From positions 1 to 5,278 of the forward strand of contig JAIDEF010000305.1 in assembly GCA_029054965.1 (NCBI GenBank): a stretch of DNA of 5,278 nt, read 5' to 3'. The DNA is from Eubacterium sp. Its GTDB lineage: Bacteria > Bacillota > Clostridia > Oscillospirales > Acutalibacteraceae. The notes under the pieces are model-generated. The model made no database searches, had not been told where the DNA came from, and saw only the letters and a list, made by a program, of their open reading frames with translations. Position 1 is the stretch's first letter, and every line of letters starts with the position of its first letter. This document shows positions 1 to 5,278 of this stretch, in pieces. The position numbers and the translations under genes are program-made.

Positions 1-900
1 TTCATCCTCACTTATTTCAATAACACCTCCGTGCTTAAAACCGTAAGGAAATGAAAAATTCTCATTATCTTTAACAAAGTGAGCATCACCAACTTCATCG
101 CTAATAAAAGGGACATAGCCCATTTTATCCTTTTCACAGCCAAAAAAATCCAGCATCAAGCACCACTTACCATCAGGCAGCTTATAAGTAGTGGGTGCTT
201 CATGTGAACCCGGTCTGTAAAGCGTAGACATATACTCCTCAAAATCCTTATCGTGAATATACTCACCATAAAGCTCCTTAGATACAGCATGCATATTCAT
301 CGATGGATTATCTGCATTTTTATAGAACAGATGATATGTATCATCAATCTTAACAATATGTGAATCAAGAATTTCATTATCCCTTTCAAAAAACACCTTT
401 GGTTTGCTGAAAGCCTTAAAATCCTTTGTGGTACAGCAATAAATCTTCATATGCTCAAAATCACTTTCACTATGAGTTGAACCCCAATGAATCATATACT
501 CGTCATTTATTTCATCACAGAAAACCTCAGGCGCCCACAGACAGCCAAAATCGTCACATCCAAAATGTATAAGCTCCTGCTCACTGAAATGAATTAAATC
601 ATCACTTTTCCACATTGAAATATATTTGCTGCCGTTATGATTAACGTCCTTCCAGTCGATATTATAATTCTCGTCCATTCTGTTAACAATACAAAGGTCT
701 GTTGCAAGAACAACAAAGCCACCCTCTTTCAATCGGACAATTTCAATATCACGGCAGCCTCCCTCACCCTTTGTGCAGGTAATAACCGGATTACCATCAT
801 TAAGCTGCTCCCACACATAGCCATCATTGCTCAAAGCAAAATAAACCTGTTCACCGTCAACAGTGAGTTTTTCCTTAAAATGTGCAAATAAATAAGGCAT
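1..900 (-). CDS. GH43-like glycoside hydrolase (five-bladed beta-propeller), C-terminus cut by window edge
   Basis: I translated this frame by hand: it is open for 300 codons from ATG at 898-900 to the window edge, with no stop. Family GH43 enzymes (arabinofuranosidases, xylosidases and relatives) are inverting glycosidases with three acidic catalytic residues. Plausible counterparts are visible: Asp51 in CRDIEIVRL (general base; the family usually has Pro after this Asp, here Ile), Asp179 in ILDSHIV followed by YHLFYK (pKa modulator), and Glu234 in GSHEAPTTYKL (general acid). A WAPEV motif at 122-126 is also typical. There is no signal peptide and there are about ten cysteines, so the enzyme is probably cytosolic and acts on imported oligosaccharides. 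The visible end, FKHGGVIEIS, resembles the last blade of such proteins, so probably only a short tail is missing. The start is supported by AGGTGG at 907-912, six bases upstream. The exact substrate cannot be told. Confidence 0.8.
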   Translation of the reverse strand, partial: MPYLFAHFKEKLTVDGEQVYFALSNDGYVWEQLNDGNPVITCTKGEGGCRDIEIVRLKEGGFVVLATDLCIVNRMDENYNIDWKDVNHNGSKYISMWKSDDLIHFSEQELIHFGCDDFGCLWAPEVFCDEINDEYMIHWGSTHSESDFEHMKIYCCTTKDFKAFSKPKVFFERDNEILDSHIVKIDDTYHLFYKNADNPSMNMHAVSKELYGEYIHDKDFEEYMSTLYRPGSHEAPTTYKLPDGKWCLMLDFFGCEKDKMGYVPFISDEVGDAHFVKDNENFSFPYGFKHGGVIEISEDE

Positions 901-935
901 ACTCCACCACCTCGATTAATTCATTTGATATTACA

Positions 936-964
936 ATTATAAATGAGCTGACAAACAATTTCAA
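936..964 (-). promoter_or_regulatory. Sigma-A-type promoter of the GH43-like gene
   Basis: On the minus strand, TTGAAA (959-964) and a perfect TATAAT (936-941) are separated by 17 bases. Transcription would begin near 929, giving a leader of about 29 bases before the ATG at 900 that includes the AGGTGG ribosome binding site. The -35 box begins right after the T-tract of the preceding terminator, so the gene appears to be its own transcription unit rather than the tail of the lysC operon. No clear operator is visible. Confidence 0.65.
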
Positions 965-965
965 C

Positions 966-998
966 AATAAAAAACGGACTGAAAAACATCAGCCCGTT
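966..998 (-). terminator. Intrinsic terminator after the aspartokinase gene
   Basis: On the minus strand, AACGGGCTGA (998-989) pairs with TCAGTCCGTT (982-973) as a 10-bp stem with one G-U pair and a 6-base loop. TTTTATT follows, giving a run of six T including the end of the stem. It starts 16 bases beyond the aspartokinase stop codon, and is a typical Rho-independent terminator ending the three-gene operon. Confidence 0.85.
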
Positions 999-1014
999 AA
1001 ACAAGTAAATTCAA

Positions 1015-2217
1015 TCAGTCATTTGGAATAAATGCCTTATGAACAGCAGATACAGCTCTGTCAGCATCCTCAGCATCAATGATTACTGAAATCTTGATTT
1101 CAGATGTTGAAATCATCTGTATGTTGATATTGGTTTCATAAAGTGCCTCAAACATTTTTGAAGCTGTGCCCGGATGAGACTCCATACCTGCACCAACAAT
1201 TGAAACCTTTGCAACATCTGTATTGCATACAATTGTGCAGTCATCAAGCATATCCTCAAGAAGCTCCTTGGCAATAGGTCCATTGTCCTTGCTTACTGAG
1301 AACACAATGTCCTTTGTGCCGTCACGACCGAAGGACTGCAGAATAATATCAACATTGATATTCTTTGCAGAAAGCTTTGAAAAGATTTTGAAAGCAATCC
1401 CTGGAGTATCCTGAACCTTTAATATTGAAACAAGTGCAACATCCTTATCCTTGGTTACACCGCGAATTAACATTTTTTCCATTTTTGCTGTCTCCTTTAC
1501 AATAGTACCCGGTATTGGATTTAATGAAGAAAGCACTTCAAGCTCAACACCGTATTTTTTAGCCATTTCAACTGAACGGTTATTTAAAACCTGTGCACCG
1601 AGTGTTGCAAGCTCAAGCATTTCATCATATGTGATATCCTTAAGCTTTTTAGCATTATCAACCTTTCTCGGGTCTGCTGTATAAACACCCTCAACGTCTG
1701 TGAAAATCTGGCATTTATCAGCCTTCAATGCAGCAGCAATTGCTACTGCAGATGTATCACTGCCGCCTCTTCCAAGTGTAGTTAAATCGTCATAACGGTT
1801 AATACCCTGGAAACCTGCAACAACAACAATATTGTGCTTGGCAATCTCTGCCTGCAGTCTGTTAGGCTTTATATTCTTAATTCTTGCAGCCGTATGGATT
1901 GAATTTGTGTTAAAGCCTGCCTGCCAGCCTAAAAGGCTGATAACAGGACAGCCGATTTTCTCAATCGCCATAGCAAGAAGTGAAATTGAAATCTGCTCGC
2001 CTGCTGCAAGGAGCTGGTCCATCTCTCTCTTATGAGCAGTCGGATTGATTTCATTAGCCTTTTCGATTAAATCATCTGTTGTATCGCCCTGTGCAGAAAC
2101 AACAACCACAACGTCATTCCCCTGCTTATAGGTATCAGTAACGATACGTGCAACATTCATAACACGCTCGGCATTTGCCACAGATGAGCCGCCGAACTTC
2201 TGAACAATAAGTCCCAT
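1015..2217 (-). CDS. lysC: Aspartate kinase, Bacillus/Clostridium LysC type
   Basis: This enzyme phosphorylates L-aspartate with ATP, the committed step toward lysine, threonine and methionine. The 400-residue length fits the monofunctional Gram-positive type (B. subtilis LysC is about 408). Visible motifs are KFGGSSV at 7-13 (ATP/aspartate site), SAQGDTTD at 41-48 (the family usually has Met where Gln43 stands), GWQAGF at 97-102, GRGGSDTSA at 149-157 and FTDVEGVYTADPR at 172-184. Two ACT domains follow: about 262-330 (DTPGIAFKIFSKL) and about 336-398 (GAGMESHPGTASKMF). The C-terminal half can also be made separately from Met246 (see the internal start). The chosen ATG has AAAGGAGG at 2227-2234, nine bases upstream. 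It is last in the operon, 22 bases after hom. Pairing with hom hints at threonine or methionine supply, but the inhibitory amino acid cannot be read from the sequence. Confidence 0.95.
   Translation of the reverse strand: MGLIVQKFGGSSVANAERVMNVARIVTDTYKQGNDVVVVVSAQGDTTDDLIEKANEINPTAHKREMDQLLAAGEQISISLLAMAIEKIGCPVISLLGWQAGFNTNSIHTAARIKNIKPNRLQAEIAKHNIVVVAGFQGINRYDDLTTLGRGGSDTSAVAIAAALKADKCQIFTDVEGVYTADPRKVDNAKKLKDITYDEMLELATLGAQVLNNRSVEMAKKYGVELEVLSSLNPIPGTIVKETAKMEKMLIRGVTKDKDVALVSILKVQDTPGIAFKIFSKLSAKNINVDIILQSFGRDGTKDIVFSVSKDNGPIAKELLEDMLDDCTIVCNTDVAKVSIVGAGMESHPGTASKMFEALYETNINIQMISTSEIKISVIIDAEDADRAVSAVHKAFIPND
1480..1498 (-). promoter_or_regulatory. Internal ribosome binding site and in-frame start for an aspartokinase beta subunit
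   Basis: Inside the aspartokinase gene, AAAGGAG (1492-1498) lies nine bases upstream of an in-frame ATG (1480-1482, codon 246). Translation from here would give a 155-residue protein ending at 1015 that contains only the two ACT domains. B. subtilis lysC is known to make a full alpha subunit and a beta subunit of about 163 residues from a comparable in-frame internal start; both assemble into an alpha2-beta2 enzyme. The position, at the linker between kinase and ACT regions, and the strong Shine-Dalgarno support the same arrangement here. Actual use is inferred. A second in-frame ATG at codon 249 (1471-1473) is too far from the Shine-Dalgarno. Confidence 0.7.
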
Positions 2218-2239
2218 AGCATATGTCCTCCTTTAAAAA

Positions 2240-3457
2240 TTAATAGTTTGTAACCTTTATTGTATTAATGACATGAATGTCCTTTAATTTATCCGCAAGA
2301 TCATTTTCTGTCATAATATCCGTAATAAATGCAACCTCATCCGAAGGCTGACCCTGTCTTGAAAGGAATTTAACATCCGCAAATCTGCCTGTAATATCAT
2401 TACAGCCCGCCTTAGCACGAACATAGAAAGGCATTTTGATTGTTGACTTGTAATCAACAACATAATCCTCATCGCCTGCACCCCAGCCGAAAATCTTTTT
2501 CCTTTCAGTATGCTTTGCACAGTCAATAATATCAGCAACAACTGCTGAAGCGGTAGGCAGCTTACCTGCACCGGGTCCATAGAAGCAAACATCGCCAACA
2601 GCGTCACCACGAACAAGAATAGCATTAAACACATCCTTGACAGATGCAAGCTGTGAGCCGTTGTAAACAACTGCGGGGCTGACAAAAGCAGCAATTCTGT
2701 TATCATCAATATATTTAATCTGACCTAAAAGCTTTATAACACCGTTTGCTGAATTAATATAAGAAACATCCTCCAAAGTAATATTGGTGATACCCTCTGT
2801 TTCAACCTGTGAAGGATAAACATGCTTGCCGAATGCAAGTGAAGCAAGAATACAAACCTTACGGCAGGCATCGTGACCCTCAACATCAGCAGTCGGGTCT
2901 TTTTCAGCATAACCCTTTTCCTGTGCGATTTTAAGAGCTTCGTCAAAGGACATATCCTTTTCAATCATCATTGTTAAAATAAAATTGGTAGTTCCGTTAA
3001 GAATACCTGCAACACCCTCAATATTGTTTGCAGCAAGACACTGTGTAAGCGGTCTGATAATCGGAATACCACCGCCGACAGACGCCTCAAACAGATAGTT
3101 AGCTCCGCTTTCCTCAGCAGCCTGCAAAAGCTCAAGACCCTTCTGAGCAACAAGCTCCTTGTTTGAGGTCACAACACTTTTGCCTGCCTTAAGCAGCTTC
3201 ATTGTGAAATCAAAGGCAGGGTTTACACCGCCCATAGTTTCTGCAACGATTTTAACCTCAGGATCATTCAAAATATCATTAAAATCTTTTGTAAATAATG
3301 TTTCGTGAGGATCACCAGGGAAATCACGCAAATCAAGAATGTGTGAAACCTCAAGACTTTCTCCGCCGATTTTTTTAGGAATAGTATTGCTGTGAGCCTC
3401 AATAACCTCAACAACACCTGAGCCTACTGTGCCATAGCCCATAACTGCAACTTTCAT
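2240..3457 (-). CDS. hom: Homoserine dehydrogenase
   Basis: This enzyme reduces aspartate semialdehyde to homoserine with NAD(P)H, the branch point toward threonine and methionine. The N-terminal Rossmann domain shows GYGTVGSG at 7-14 and SNKELVA at 98-104 (Lys100 is the conserved active-site lysine). The catalytic domain has EASVGGGIPII at 124-134, NGTTNFI at 154-160 and GYAEKDPTADVEGHDACRK at 182-200. By spacing against the yeast enzyme, Glu185 and Asp191 would bind substrate, and Asp196 and Lys200 would be catalytic. GPGAGKLPTASAVVADI at 294-310 is also typical. The C-terminal stretch from about 343 aligns loosely with the ACT domain of about 430-residue relatives but is shortened and lacks the usual D-x-PGVL motif, so feedback control may differ. 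AGGAGG (3465-3470) overlaps the stop codon of the upstream gene and lies seven bases from the ATG, suggesting translational coupling. Confidence 0.96.
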   Translation of the reverse strand: MKVAVMGYGTVGSGVVEVIEAHSNTIPKKIGGESLEVSHILDLRDFPGDPHETLFTKDFNDILNDPEVKIVAETMGGVNPAFDFTMKLLKAGKSVVTSNKELVAQKGLELLQAAEESGANYLFEASVGGGIPIIRPLTQCLAANNIEGVAGILNGTTNFILTMMIEKDMSFDEALKIAQEKGYAEKDPTADVEGHDACRKVCILASLAFGKHVYPSQVETEGITNITLEDVSYINSANGVIKLLGQIKYIDDNRIAAFVSPAVVYNGSQLASVKDVFNAILVRGDAVGDVCFYGPGAGKLPTASAVVADIIDCAKHTERKKIFGWGAGDEDYVVDYKSTIKMPFYVRAKAGCNDITGRFADVKFLSRQGQPSDEVAFITDIMTENDLADKLKDIHVINTIKVTNY

Positions 3458-3468
3458 TTAATAACCTC

Positions 3469-3900
3469 CTATATTAGCTTAACACTGTTAACTCCGTTTA
3501 AACTCTTAATATTCTCTATCAATTGTGCAAGTGACACAACAATTTCAGTAACTCGAACAGTGACAGAAACATCCGCCACAGAGTTAACGGGAACACTTTG
3601 ATTGACGGACAGAACATTAGCCCCTGCGGTATAAAGCTCATTCATCAGAGCCGACAGCACACCTGCATTGTCCTTCAGCTTTGCACTGATTGTAACAGTT
3701 TCATCACTGTCTTCACCATTATATTCAAAAATTGCGTCCTTGTACTTATAATATGCACTTCTTGAAATACCTGCCATTTTTGCTGCCTGCGATGCTGACT
3801 TTGCATCACCTGCGGCAAGATAGTTCTTTGCATCTATCACCTTAGAATAAACCTCAGGCAAAATGCTCGCATTTACAAGATAATATTTTACCTTTTCCAT
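3469..3900 (-). CDS. Small HTH-ACT domain protein (UPF0735/PheB-like)
   Basis: This 143-residue protein is first in the operon and probably an amino-acid-sensing regulator or accessory factor; its biochemical role is not established. Residues about 33-56 (KSASQAAKMAGISRSAYYKYKD) read as a helix-turn-helix, and about 66-143 form one ACT domain, with LKDNAGVLSALMNEL at 75-89 as the ligand-type loop and helix. This layout and length fit the UPF0735 family, which includes PheB, encoded next to pheA in Bacillus. Here the partner is hom rather than a phenylalanine gene, so threonine, methionine or another aspartate-family ligand is possible by context only. GGAGG at 3912-3916 lies eleven bases from the ATG, somewhat far, but no better in-frame start is seen. 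The gap to hom is 11 bases. Family assignment is firm; DNA binding is inferred. Confidence 0.88.
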   Translation of the reverse strand: MEKVKYYLVNASILPEVYSKVIDAKNYLAAGDAKSASQAAKMAGISRSAYYKYKDAIFEYNGEDSDETVTISAKLKDNAGVLSALMNELYTAGANVLSVNQSVPVNSVADVSVTVRVTEIVVSLAQLIENIKSLNGVNSVKLI

Positions 3901-3916
3901 ACAAATAATGTCCTCC

Positions 3917-3944
3917 GGTGACAGACACCTGTTTCACTGTGAAA
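3917..3944 (-). promoter_or_regulatory. Dyad and small hairpin in the leader of the HTH-ACT/hom/lysC operon
   Basis: A perfect inverted repeat, TTTCACTGTGAAA (3932-3944; 6-base arms, one central base), lies just downstream of the predicted -10 region, where a repressor operator could sit. Next to it on the minus strand, GGTG-TCTGT-CACC (3929-3917) could form a 4-bp hairpin ending immediately before the GGAGG ribosome binding site. The repeat is seen directly. A regulatory role, perhaps for the HTH-ACT protein itself, is inference. Confidence 0.4.
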
Positions 3945-3956
3945 TACACTTCAACT

Positions 3957-3985
3957 ATATTATCAAAAAAGAATCCAACTTTCAA
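3957..3985 (-). promoter_or_regulatory. Candidate promoter of the HTH-ACT/hom/lysC operon
   Basis: On the minus strand TTGAAA (3980-3985) is followed after 17 bases by TAATAT (3957-3962), or after 15 bases by the better hexamer GATAAT (3959-3964). Either gives a start near 3950 and a leader of about 50 bases. That is too short for a T-box, a lysine riboswitch or a classical leader-peptide attenuator, and none is seen. Confidence 0.5.
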
Positions 3986-4024
3986 GTATTATTTTAAAAA
4001 AATTCTTAAATATTAGTAAATTAC

Positions 4025-4053
4025 TTGATTAATTAGCAATGTTGAATTAAAAT
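4025..4053 (+). promoter_or_regulatory. Candidate promoter of the YtvI-like gene
   Basis: TTGATT (4025-4030) and TAAAAT (4048-4053) are separated by 17 bases, about 48 bases before the ATG at 4102. A second AT-rich box, TATAAA (4057-4062), lacks a good -35 at the right distance. The whole region is very A+T-rich, so chance matches are likely. I saw no convincing sporulation sigma-factor site, though I could not scan for one systematically. Confidence 0.4.
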
Positions 4054-4101
4054 AAGTATAAAATAATGATTAATCTATAGTTTCTAAAAGGAAGTAAAAA
4101 A

Positions 4102-5250
4102 ATGACTGAAAAAGTAAAAAAAAGACGTGATACGATAATCAATGTTGCATTTGTTGCAATGATACTTGGTTTGATTTTCTTTTTTGTGAAATATCTTTTC
4201 GGTGTAACCGCACCATTTCTTTTGTCTTTCTTTTTTGCAGTCTGCCTGCAAAGACCATTAAGAAAGCTTGATAAAAAGACCAACAATAAAATGCATACCT
4301 TCTGGTCAATGTTTCTTATAATAGTCGTTCTTGCAGTAATAATCGGTCCTGTAGTATTAATTCTTTCACTGATAGGAAAAGAAATTATTGAATTTATTTC
4401 TTTCCTTGGTGAAGAACTCAATGATTTGCCGAACTTTCTTGCAACACTGCAAAATGAAATAATTTCTCTGTTAAAATTCCTGCCTGACGGAATCTATACA
4501 TCTGTTTCAGATAAAATCAATGTTTTCTTTACTAATCTTATAAATGACTTTGACTTATCAAAACTCAACATTGATATCAAATCAATAACCAATGGTTTAA
4601 CCAGCGGAATTACAGGCGTATACAGTGTAGTTAAAAATATTCCTTCTGCAATACTCAGTATTGTAATCGGAATAATAGCATGGATATTCTTTACAAAGGA
4701 TTATAATTATATTGTAGGCTTTATCAAGCGCCAGCTTCCCGACAGCAAAAAAAATATTCTCAGCGAAACTAAACAGATTTTTTCAAAAACAATTTTAAAA
4801 ATGCTCAGAGCATATGGAATTATAATGTTCATAACCTTCTGTGAGCTGTTCTTGGGTCTGTCAATCCTTAACCTCATAGGTGTAATGAACAACGGCTATG
4901 TATTTATGATAGCGATTGCTATTGCTGTATTTGATATTCTGCCTGTTGCAGGCTCAGGAGGAATATTAATCCCATGGGCAGTAGTAAGCCTAATTCTCGG
5001 AAGTTATCCCAAAGCAATCGGACTAATTGTAATTTATGTTGTAATCACTGTTATAAGACAGTATATTGAACCAAAAATTGTCGGCACATCGCTTGGTGTA
5101 CATCCGATAGTAACGCTTGCAGGTCTGTATTTCGGACTAAAGCTGTTCGGATTTATGGGAATGTTTATAGTCCCTCTTGCTGTTATGACTCTTAAAGCCT
5201 TTAACGATGCAGGAAGAATTCATCTTTATAAAACACCTGACAGGAATTAA
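4102..5250 (+). CDS. ytvI: PerM/AI-2E family membrane protein, YtvI-like
   Basis: This 382-residue polytopic membrane protein belongs to the AI-2E exporter/PerM family. Hydrophobic segments lie at about 12-28, 32-48, 68-92, 181-198, 237-258, 264-282, 284-300, 303-319 and 335-365. A hydrophilic, partly amphipathic stretch at about 93-178 separates the first three from the rest, as is usual for the family. The C-terminal half has the conserved motifs FDILPVAGSGGILIPWA (277-293), RQYIEPKIVG (319-328) and LGVHPIVTL (331-339), closest in my reading to YtvI, annotated in Firmicutes as a sporulation integral membrane protein. Its substrate is unknown; some family members move autoinducer-2 or act as ion antiporters, which should not be assumed here. 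The start is supported by AAGGAA (4088-4093), eight bases upstream. It is divergent from the hom operon and no functional link is evident. Confidence 0.88.
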   Translation: MTEKVKKRRDTIINVAFVAMILGLIFFFVKYLFGVTAPFLLSFFFAVCLQRPLRKLDKKTNNKMHTFWSMFLIIVVLAVIIGPVVLILSLIGKEIIEFISFLGEELNDLPNFLATLQNEIISLLKFLPDGIYTSVSDKINVFFTNLINDFDLSKLNIDIKSITNGLTSGITGVYSVVKNIPSAILSIVIGIIAWIFFTKDYNYIVGFIKRQLPDSKKNILSETKQIFSKTILKMLRAYGIIMFITFCELFLGLSILNLIGVMNNGYVFMIAIAIAVFDILPVAGSGGILIPWAVVSLILGSYPKAIGLIVIYVVITVIRQYIEPKIVGTSLGVHPIVTLAGLYFGLKLFGFMGMFIVPLAVMTLKAFNDAGRIHLYKTPDRN

Positions 5251-5264
5251 ATATGCAAAAAAAC

Positions 5265-5278
5265 AAAGCACCATAAGG
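5265..5278 (+). terminator. Probable first half of an intrinsic terminator after the YtvI-like gene, cut by window edge
   Basis: Fifteen bases past the stop codon, AAAGCACC (5265-5272), ATAA (5273-5276) and GG (5277-5278) read as a left arm, a tetraloop and the start of the right arm. A run of A (5257-5263) precedes it, as in terminators that work in both directions. Only two base pairs of the stem are inside the window, so this is a prediction. Confidence 0.35.

Noticed and set aside
637..891. Plus-strand open frame of 84 codons opposite the GH43-like gene.
   Set aside because: It is antisense to a well-supported coding region with catalytic motifs, and no recognisable protein features were seen.
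2311..2964. Long open stretches on the minus strand in another frame within hom (2311-2709 and 2734-2964).
   Set aside because: They lie wholly inside a confident hom gene, and translate to Leu/Met/Arg-rich sequence without recognisable motifs or a ribosome binding site; they are frame shadows.
3901..4101. Possible riboswitch, T-box or leader peptide upstream of the amino-acid operon.
   Set aside because: The predicted leader is only about 50 bases, with no T-box motif, no lysine-riboswitch-like structure, no terminator/antiterminator pair and no short frame rich in Thr, Met or Lys codons.
4047..4421. Minus-strand open frame of 124 codons across the start of the YtvI-like gene.
   Set aside because: It overlaps the clear membrane-protein gene and its upstream region, and its composition is what the complement of A+T-rich coding DNA gives.
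5253..5273. Tiny open frame ATG-CAA-AAA... after the YtvI-like gene, seven codons.
   Set aside because: It is too short, has no ribosome binding site and overlaps the presumed terminator arm.
1..5278. A novel defence, mobile or otherwise undescribed multi-gene system.
   Set aside because: Every long gene belongs to a recognisable family with ordinary context; no repeats, integrase, transposase or unexplained coding stretch was seen.

Overview
The window looks like chromosomal DNA of a low-GC Gram-positive anaerobe, most likely a clostridial (Oscillospiraceae/Ruminococcus-like) gut or rumen bacterium. This is inferred from A+T-rich intergenic DNA, strong AGGAGG-type ribosome binding sites, a Bacillus/Clostridium-style aspartokinase, a UPF0735-type ACT protein, a YtvI-like membrane protein and a cytosolic GH43-like glycosidase. 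There is no ribosomal RNA or other marker to fix the species.

Layout: (1) bases 1-900, minus strand, the first 300 codons of a GH43-type five-bladed beta-propeller glycosidase whose C-terminal end lies outside the window; its own promoter sits at 936-964. (2) An intrinsic terminator at about 966-998 closes the next operon. (3) A minus-strand operon, read from 3900 down to 1015, holds three genes with gaps of 11 and 22 bases: a small HTH-ACT protein, homoserine dehydrogenase (hom) and aspartokinase (lysC-type). (4) A 201-base divergent intergenic region (3901-4101) holds a candidate promoter for each direction and a perfect dyad in the operon leader. (5) Bases 4102-5250, plus strand, encode a PerM/AI-2E family membrane protein of the YtvI type. 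The last bases look like the first half of an intrinsic terminator.

The operon supplies the first and third steps of the aspartate pathway: aspartokinase makes aspartyl phosphate and homoserine dehydrogenase makes homoserine, the precursor of threonine and methionine. Aspartate-semialdehyde dehydrogenase, homoserine kinase and threonine synthase are not in the window. All three products carry ACT or ACT-like domains, which suggests amino-acid feedback at several levels. The aspartokinase gene has a well-placed internal Shine-Dalgarno and Met246, matching the alpha/beta dual-product arrangement known for Bacillus subtilis LysC.

I see no mobile element, CRISPR array, tRNA or rRNA, and no sign of an undescribed multi-gene system. 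The points of interest are fine-scale: the internal start in lysC, the shortened ACT tail of Hom, and the dyad upstream of the HTH-ACT gene.
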